In this document: positions 11,572-15,317 of the stretch, piece after piece
Layout: every line of letters starts with the position of its first letter
Position numbering within the stretch: position 1 is the first letter of the stretch
NCBI GenBank assembly: GCA_903893955.1
Contig: CAITOG010000335.1
Location: forward strand, 1 to 15,317
DNA length: 15,317 nucleotides
Origin: an uncultured Actinomycetes bacterium
Lineage (GTDB): Bacteria; Actinomycetota; Acidimicrobiia; Acidimicrobiales; RAAP-2
Direction: 5' to 3'
Notes under the pieces: generated by a model
What the model was told of the DNA's origin: nothing
The model's database searches: none
Seen by the model: only the letters and a program-made list of their open reading frames with translations
Translations under genes and position numbers: made by a program

Positions 11572-12251
11572 CCGACGTCCTCAACAGCCCTGGGCCAGCC
11601 TCCGGCGTCGAGGCCCGACCCCGCATGCGCGGGTGGCTTCATCTGGGCTCGTTCATCGTCTTTGCGTGCATCTCCCCGTTCCTCCTGGCGGCAGCACCGT
11701 CGACCGAGGCGTTCATTTCCCTCCTCATCTACGTGATCTCGATCCTCGGCCTGTTTGGCGTGAGCGCGCTCTTCCACCGTGTTCGCTGGAGTGAGACAGG
11801 TCGCCGCCGGATGCGTCGCCTCGATCACTCGATGATCTTCTTGGCCATCGCCGGGAGCTACACCGCAGTGGCCGGGCTTGCGCTGCAGGGGACGCCACGA
11901 AACATCATCCTCATCGCCGTCTGGGGCGGTGGCATCGCCGGTGTGGTGCTGCGCCAGGTCTGGCTTGACGCTCCCAAGTGGGTCATCGCCATCCCCTATG
12001 TGGTGGTGGGTTGGTGTGCGTTGCTGGTGCTCCCCCAGCTCTTCCACGCGCTCGGTGGTTGGGGCTTTGCGTGGTTGATGGCCGGTGGTCTCTTCTACAC
12101 CGTCGGCGCGATCGCCTACAGCTTGAAGCGACCCAACCCCGTCCCAGGCGTCTTCGGATACCACGAGGTCTTCCACACCGGCACCGTCCTTGGCGCCGCG
12201 TGCCACCTTGTGGTGGTGGTCTTCTTCGCTCTGCCTATCGCCGCCCGCTGA
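11568..12251 (+). CDS. Haemolysin III / PAQR-type integral membrane protein
   Basis: The protein is 227 aa with about seven hydrophobic helices starting near residue 25. It shows the family's metal-site motifs: SALFHR with His70, RRLDHSMIFLAIAGSYT with Asp86/His87, and GYHEVFHTGTVLGAACH with His199, His203 and His213. In relatives (adiponectin-receptor superfamily) conserved His and Asp residues bind zinc at the cytoplasmic face. The natural role in most bacteria is unclear, and the name 'haemolysin' should not be read as proof of toxicity. The GTG start at 11568 overlaps the stop of the 52-aa ORF; an ATG at 11625 is an alternative that still keeps all membrane helices. The last 17 bases overlap the convergent BrkB-type gene. 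Confidence 0.9.
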   Translation: MTDVLNSPGPASGVEARPRMRGWLHLGSFIVFACISPFLLAAAPSTEAFISLLIYVISILGLFGVSALFHRVRWSETGRRRMRRLDHSMIFLAIAGSYTAVAGLALQGTPRNIILIAVWGGGIAGVVLRQVWLDAPKWVIAIPYVVVGWCALLVLPQLFHALGGWGFAWLMAGGLFYTVGAIAYSLKRPNPVPGVFGYHEVFHTGTVLGAACHLVVVVFFALPIAAR

Positions 12252-13167
12252 GCGTGCTGGCAAGGGTCCGTGGCAGCGGTGCTGGCAGTGCCGGTGCCGC
12301 ACCCTCCCGCAGCAGGTCGGTGGTGCCGAACCGGCTGATGCGACCAAGGAGGCCGACGTCCTCGACAGCGGTGACACCAGCTGTGGCTGCGATCAAGATG
12401 CACGCGGCGGCGCCTGAGAGCCATGTGATCAGCGCGAGAGCGATCCCGAAGATCCCGAACTGCGACTGCTCAGACGTGATCTGCGAGGGCATCCAATAGG
12501 GCGCCGCCACTGCGTAGCCGCTCAAGAGCACTCCGCACAGCACACCGGATGAGAGAAGAGCGACGAAGCGGACCTGGGTCTGGAGCATGAGCCATGCCGT
12601 TGTGGTCCACACAAGGATGGAGCCAGCGAGCGACAGGACCACGAATACCGCCAGGCCCAACCTGGAAGATCCCAGCACGGTCCGCAACGCACCGAGACAG
12701 GTCATGAACAGCAGAAAGCCAACGAGCCAGAGTGCGCAGCGCGCGTAGCCCATCAAGGTCCCTCCGGTCGGGCGCCGCCAGATCCGAAGGAACATCCGCT
12801 GGAGAGCTGTCGTGAAGGACGTAGCAAAGACGAAGGTGAAGAAGAGCCCCACAAAGCCGGTCGCCCGCTTGATCGCATCGGGATTGGAGAAGGCGTCTCT
12901 GACCTGGACGCGTGCGGCCCCGGCGATTCCCAATCGATGAACCAGGGTGGTGGTCATTGCGTTCCTGATCGACGAGGGCACGAATGCCGTGATCACGATG
13001 ACGAGCGGAAAGAACGAGACGAAAGCCTTACCGGCGATGGCGATGCTCCGATCGATGAACTCGACCTCGAGGAGTCGCTCCCACACTCGCCAGAAGAAGC
13101 TGTGACCGACCCACTCGACAGCCGGCGAGGCGCGCTCGACGAGGGACGGAGTGCTCTTGGTCGTCAC
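12235..13167 (-). CDS. YihY/BrkB-type inner-membrane protein
   Basis: The protein is about 310 aa with six hydrophobic helices. The segment FIDRSIAIAGKAFVSFFPLVIVITAF is the typical first helix of the YihY/virulence factor BrkB family, and SGAAACILIAATAG near the end fits the last helix. The family was once thought to be RNase BN, but that has been disproved and its role is uncertain. Possible starts are ATG at 13188 and GTG at 13167. I favour GTG 13167 because TAGCGT (13180-13175) followed by seven bases leads directly to it, the arrangement also seen before thiO and the glucosidase, and no Shine-Dalgarno precedes the ATG. The ATG start would add seven residues. It converges with and overlaps the haemolysin III gene. 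Confidence 0.8.
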   Translation of the reverse strand: MTTKSTPSLVERASPAVEWVGHSFFWRVWERLLEVEFIDRSIAIAGKAFVSFFPLVIVITAFVPSSIRNAMTTTLVHRLGIAGAARVQVRDAFSNPDAIKRATGFVGLFFTFVFATSFTTALQRMFLRIWRRPTGGTLMGYARCALWLVGFLLFMTCLGALRTVLGSSRLGLAVFVVLSLAGSILVWTTTAWLMLQTQVRFVALLSSGVLCGVLLSGYAVAAPYWMPSQITSEQSQFGIFGIALALITWLSGAAACILIAATAGVTAVEDVGLLGRISRFGTTDLLREGAAPALPAPLPRTLASTLSGRR

Positions 13168-13174
13168 CTTGCAC

Positions 13175-13180
13175 ACGCTA
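13175..13180 (-). promoter_or_regulatory. Predicted -10 box for BrkB-type gene
   Basis: TAGCGT on the minus strand is followed by GTGCAAG and the GTG at 13167. This matches TANNNT at leaderless spacing. The -35 is not clear. If the true start is the ATG at 13188, this would be coding sequence instead. Confidence 0.35.
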
Positions 13181-13236
13181 GGCGCCATCCGACCGCCACT
13201 GACGACATGCTGATCAGCGACTCCGGCCGGTTGACC

Positions 13237-13242
13237 TACACT
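13237..13242 (+). promoter_or_regulatory. Predicted -10 box of tRNA-Pro
   Basis: TACACT ends 10 bases before the first base of the mature tRNA, so transcription would begin a few bases upstream of or at the tRNA 5' end. The -35 region (around 13211-13219) is weak. TTGACC lies immediately before the -10 box, at a distance too short to act as its -35. Confidence 0.5.
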
Positions 13243-13252
13243 GGCGAGGCCA

Positions 13253-13330
13253 CGGGCTGTGGCGCAGCTTGGTTAGCGCGCTTGACTGGGGGTCAAGAGG
13301 TCCCGGGTTCAAATCCCGGCAGCCCGACCA
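13253..13330 (+). tRNA. tRNA-Pro (anticodon GGG)
   Basis: A full cloverleaf is visible. The acceptor stem CGGGCTG pairs with CAGCCCG (7/7). The D arm is GCGC-AGCTTGGTTA-GCGC. The anticodon stem CTTGA/TCAAG encloses the loop CTGGGGG with anticodon GGG, which reads the proline codon CCC (and CCU by wobble). The T stem CCGGG/CCCGG encloses TTCAAAT. The discriminator is A, and CCA (13328-13330) is encoded in the DNA. There is no intron and no long variable arm. It stands alone rather than in a tRNA cluster. Confidence 0.97.
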
Positions 13331-13340
13331 GATGAGGTGC

Positions 13341-13358
13341 CGTCGACGCTTGTCGACG
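13341..13358 (+). terminator. Hairpin after tRNA-Pro, possible terminator
   Basis: CGTCGAC, loop GCTT, GTCGACG forms a perfect 7-bp stem starting 11 bases after the tRNA CCA. No T-run follows, so it is either a terminator without a U tract (seen in actinomycetes) or a processing signal. GTCGAC-like words are common in this sequence, which lowers confidence. Confidence 0.4.
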
Positions 13359-13530
13359 TGCGATCGACGCCGCCTCGACACAGCATCCACATGCCCTCGG
13401 AACCGTGCCTTGGGTCCTGGTCGGGATGTTCGAGATCGGCAAGGTTGGTGAGGCAATCGCCAATTCCGGGAGTCACCCTCGTCTCCACCAGATCACGGCA
13501 CAGATCGGCTCGGCATTCGGAGCCACCCTG
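13359..13530. other. Gene-free stretch between tRNA-Pro and glucosidase
   Basis: I see no supported gene here. A 76-codon plus-strand frame from 13405 overlaps the glucosidase start and has no family features. The region probably holds the upstream regulatory sequence of the glucosidase. Confidence 0.4.
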
Positions 13531-13567
13531 GGTCACGCTGACGTCACCGCGCAGAGATGTCTAGATT
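13531..13567 (+). promoter_or_regulatory. Predicted leaderless promoter of the glucosidase with overlapping palindrome
   Basis: CTGACG (13538-13543, four of six matches to TTGACA) is followed by 18 bases and TAGATT (13562-13567). Six bases later comes the GTG start at 13574, so +1 would fall on the start codon. An imperfect 18-bp inverted repeat, GGTCACG-CTGA-CGTCACC (13531-13548, one mismatch), covers the -35 and contains the perfect 8-base palindrome TGACGTCA. It could be an operator for a sugar-responsive repressor; this is inference. Confidence 0.45.
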
Positions 13568-13573
13568 GCGTCT

Positions 13574-15091
13574 GTGGCGCGGCACTGGTGGCAGGACGCA
13601 GTGATCTATCAGATCTACCCTCGATCGTTCCTTGACCGATCAGGTGACGGGATCGGAGACCTGGAAGGCGTCACCGAGCAGCTCGACTACCTCACATGGC
13701 TGGGCGTGGATGGGATCTGGCTCTCCCCCATCTTCCCGTCGCCAATGGCCGACTTCGGCTACGACGTCAGTGACTACTGCGACATCGACCCAGTGTTCGG
13801 TGACCTCGAAGCCTTTGATCACCTCATGGCTGGGGCGCATCGACGAGGTCTCAAGGTGCTGCTCGATTGGGTGCCAAACCACACCTCGTCGCAGCATCCC
13901 TGGTTCCGTGCGGCTCGTCGAAGCACTCAAGATCCCCACCGGGACTTCTACATCTGGCGGCCGAGCGCTGAAGACGGGGGGCCACCTAACAACTGGGTCC
14001 GCTCGTGGAGCGATCAGCCGGCATGGACGTTCGATGAGGCCTCAGAGGAGTGGTACCTGCACTGCTTCCTCCCCGAGCAGCCGGATCTCAACTGGGCCTC
14101 CCCGGCGGTGCGTTCGGCGATGGCGGACACGCTTCGCTTCTGGCTCGACCGTGGAGTCGACGGCTTCCGCATGGACGTGATCCATCTCATCGGCAAGGAT
14201 CCCTCGCTCGGCGATGATCCGGCCGACCTCGCAGCGCTCAGCCACGTACCGCTCAATGACCGCCCTGAGACGCACGAGTACCTCCGTGAGCTTCGATCGG
14301 TGCTCGACTCCTACGAAGGCGATCGCATGGCCGTCGGCGAGGTCTATCTGCTCGATCCAGCACAGGTGCTCGAATACGGCGGTCAAGGCGACGAGCTGCA
14401 CCTGTGCTTCAACTTCGAGCCCCTGATGACACCGTGGAGAGCAGAACGATGGCGAGAGGTGCTCCTTCGCAACGATGATGACGGCGGCCACGTGGGCCGC
14501 TGGCCGACAATGGTGCTGAACAACCACGACAACCCCCGTCTCCGTACCCGGGTGGGTGGCTCTGACGGACGGGCACGTGTCGCCGCGGCAATACTCCTTC
14601 TGGCTCGAGGGACACCGTTCCTCTACGCGGGCGAAGAGCTCGGGCTCGAGGATGGTGAGCTCGCCAGCACAGAGCGGATCGATCCCGGAGGACGCGACGG
14701 GTGTCGTCGCCCCATTCCCTGGACGCCCATGAGCCCACATGGGTGGAGCTCGGCGACACCGTGGCTCCCATTCCCTCCGCATGCCAAGGAGCGCGCGGTG
14801 TCTGTCCAACGCGACGATCCCTCGTCGATGCTCAGCTGGTATCGGACCCTGCTCATGCTCAGACGATCGGAACCCGCCCTGGTCGAGGGTCGATTCGAGC
14901 TGCTCGAGAGCCCCGACGAGGTGGTGGCCTTTGCGCGAGATGATGGACGCACAAGGCTCGAGATTTGGTGCAACTTCTCCCACCGGCAGATCGACTGCTC
15001 ACTCGAAGGCGTCGTGCTCGCGTCGAGTGTTGGTGACTCGGGCGGTGGGGTCCTCGCTGGCGATGCGGCGATCGTCATCAAGAAGCCGTGA
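13574..15091 (+). CDS. GH13 alpha-glucosidase (oligo-1,6-glucosidase-like)
   Basis: The 505-aa (beta/alpha)8-barrel glycoside hydrolase has no signal peptide, so it is cytoplasmic and probably hydrolyses small alpha-glucosides (maltose, isomaltose, trehalulose-type sugars, sucrose) after import. It opens with WWQDAVIYQIYPRSF and the calcium-loop motif DRSGDGIGDL (21-30). The conserved regions are LLDWVPNHT (96-104), GFRMDV with nucleophile Asp201, AVGEVYL with acid/base Glu256, and NNHDNPR with Asp319. GRDGCRRPIPW (373-383) is typical of alpha-glucosidases rather than amylases. The C-terminal beta domain is short, making the protein about 30-50 residues smaller than many relatives. The GTG start at 13574 gives the family's standard N-terminus and follows the leaderless promoter. 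No transporter or regulator gene is adjacent in the window. The exact substrate cannot be told. Confidence 0.92.
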   Translation: MARHWWQDAVIYQIYPRSFLDRSGDGIGDLEGVTEQLDYLTWLGVDGIWLSPIFPSPMADFGYDVSDYCDIDPVFGDLEAFDHLMAGAHRRGLKVLLDWVPNHTSSQHPWFRAARRSTQDPHRDFYIWRPSAEDGGPPNNWVRSWSDQPAWTFDEASEEWYLHCFLPEQPDLNWASPAVRSAMADTLRFWLDRGVDGFRMDVIHLIGKDPSLGDDPADLAALSHVPLNDRPETHEYLRELRSVLDSYEGDRMAVGEVYLLDPAQVLEYGGQGDELHLCFNFEPLMTPWRAERWREVLLRNDDDGGHVGRWPTMVLNNHDNPRLRTRVGGSDGRARVAAAILLLARGTPFLYAGEELGLEDGELASTERIDPGGRDGCRRPIPWTPMSPHGWSSATPWLPFPPHAKERAVSVQRDDPSSMLSWYRTLLMLRRSEPALVEGRFELLESPDEVVAFARDDGRTRLEIWCNFSHRQIDCSLEGVVLASSVGDSGGGVLAGDAAIVIKKP

Positions 15092-15238
15092 ACCACCATC
15101 TTCTCAACGAGATCACATGCTTCCAGCAGTCAGAAGAACTTGAGCGACCACTCGGTCACGAGCAGATCCGATGTGTGGCCAGTGAACTGATGATCTTCTC
15201 GAGGCGGACGCAAAGGAAGCGAGCCCGGCCGAGAGTCG

Positions 15239-15316
15239 CTAGGCGCTGGCGGCCTCGTTGTAGGCGTCGAGCTCACCAGTTGACTCGATGTACTCCTCGA
15301 CCCAGCGGGCCATCAC
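15239..15316 (-). CDS. C-terminal end of an unidentified protein, partial
   Basis: The last 25 codons of a minus-strand gene run off the right edge, reading MARWVEEYIESTGELDAYNE and then AASA before TAG at 15241-15239. The segment is helical and acidic. Too little is visible to assign a family. An ATG at 15313 could in principle be a start, but a gene continuing beyond the window is far more likely. It converges with the glucosidase; the 147 bases between them hold no clear terminator or other feature. Confidence 0.5.
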   Translation of the reverse strand: MMARWVEEYIESTGELDAYNEAASA

Positions 15317-15317
15317 C

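Noticed and set aside
11448..12377. Minus-strand open frame (309 codons) opposite the haemolysin III gene
   Set aside because: It overlaps two real membrane-protein genes, is full of charged low-complexity runs and shows no family motif.
13231..13236. TTGACC as the -35 of the tRNA promoter
   Set aside because: It is directly adjacent to the -10 match TACACT, so spacing is impossible; as a -35 it would need a -10 inside the tRNA.
13253..13330. tRNA-Pro as an integration site (att) for a mobile element
   Set aside because: There is no integrase gene nearby and I see no repeat of the tRNA 3' end in the window.
13405..13635. Possible 76-aa protein between tRNA-Pro and the glucosidase
   Set aside because: It runs 62 bases into the glucosidase gene, covers its predicted promoter, and has no ribosome-binding site or family signature.
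14042..14983. Minus-strand open frame (313 codons) opposite the glucosidase
   Set aside because: The glucosidase has all catalytic motifs; this frame is a shadow produced by GC-rich third positions.

Overview
The window is a stretch of ordinary, densely packed, high-GC bacterial chromosome. The codon usage, frequent GTG starts, actinobacterial-style TANNNT -10 boxes placed directly before start codons, a long-form LOG protein and an NlpC/P60 protein with a transglycosylase-like N-terminal region suggest an actinomycete. Class Acidimicrobiia is my best guess. That is inference from gene content; no rRNA or other phylogenetic marker is present. I see no mobile element, CRISPR array, phage gene, toxin-antitoxin pair or defence island.

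Left part (1-5.4 kb). A LOG/TIGR00730-family nucleotide hydrolase, open at the left edge, converges on a two-gene minus-strand unit: a fatty-acid--CoA ligase followed one base later by a 72-aa helical protein of unknown function. Divergent from the ligase is a secreted or membrane-anchored NlpC/P60 cell-wall peptidase. Its N-terminal region looks like a lysozyme/SLT fold that has lost its catalytic glutamate.

Centre (3.8-9.9 kb). The minus strand carries gltB and gltD, the large and small subunits of NADPH-glutamate synthase (GOGAT). They overlap by 8 bases, and the gltD ribosome-binding site lies inside gltB. All expected cofactor and catalytic motifs are visible. This is the main ammonia-assimilation module of the window.

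Right part (10-13.2 kb). Divergent from gltB are thiO (glycine oxidase) and thiS (sulfur carrier), overlapping by GTGA. They supply the glycine imine and sulfur carrier for thiazole synthesis, but thiG does not follow. Next come a 52-aa ORF and, overlapping it by GTGA, a haemolysin III/PAQR-type membrane protein. A YihY/BrkB-type membrane protein on the minus strand overlaps the haemolysin III gene tail to tail.

Far right (13.2-15.3 kb). A tRNA-Pro(GGG) with encoded CCA is followed by a hairpin, a 243-base gene-free stretch holding the promoter of a GH13 alpha-glucosidase, the glucosidase itself, and the last codons of a minus-strand gene running off the edge.

The most useful second looks are a recurring TANNNT-N6/7-start-codon arrangement that implies leaderless mRNAs, the degenerate transglycosylase-like domain, the two small unannotated proteins, and an imperfect palindrome over the glucosidase -35. 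I found no clear evidence of a new biological system.
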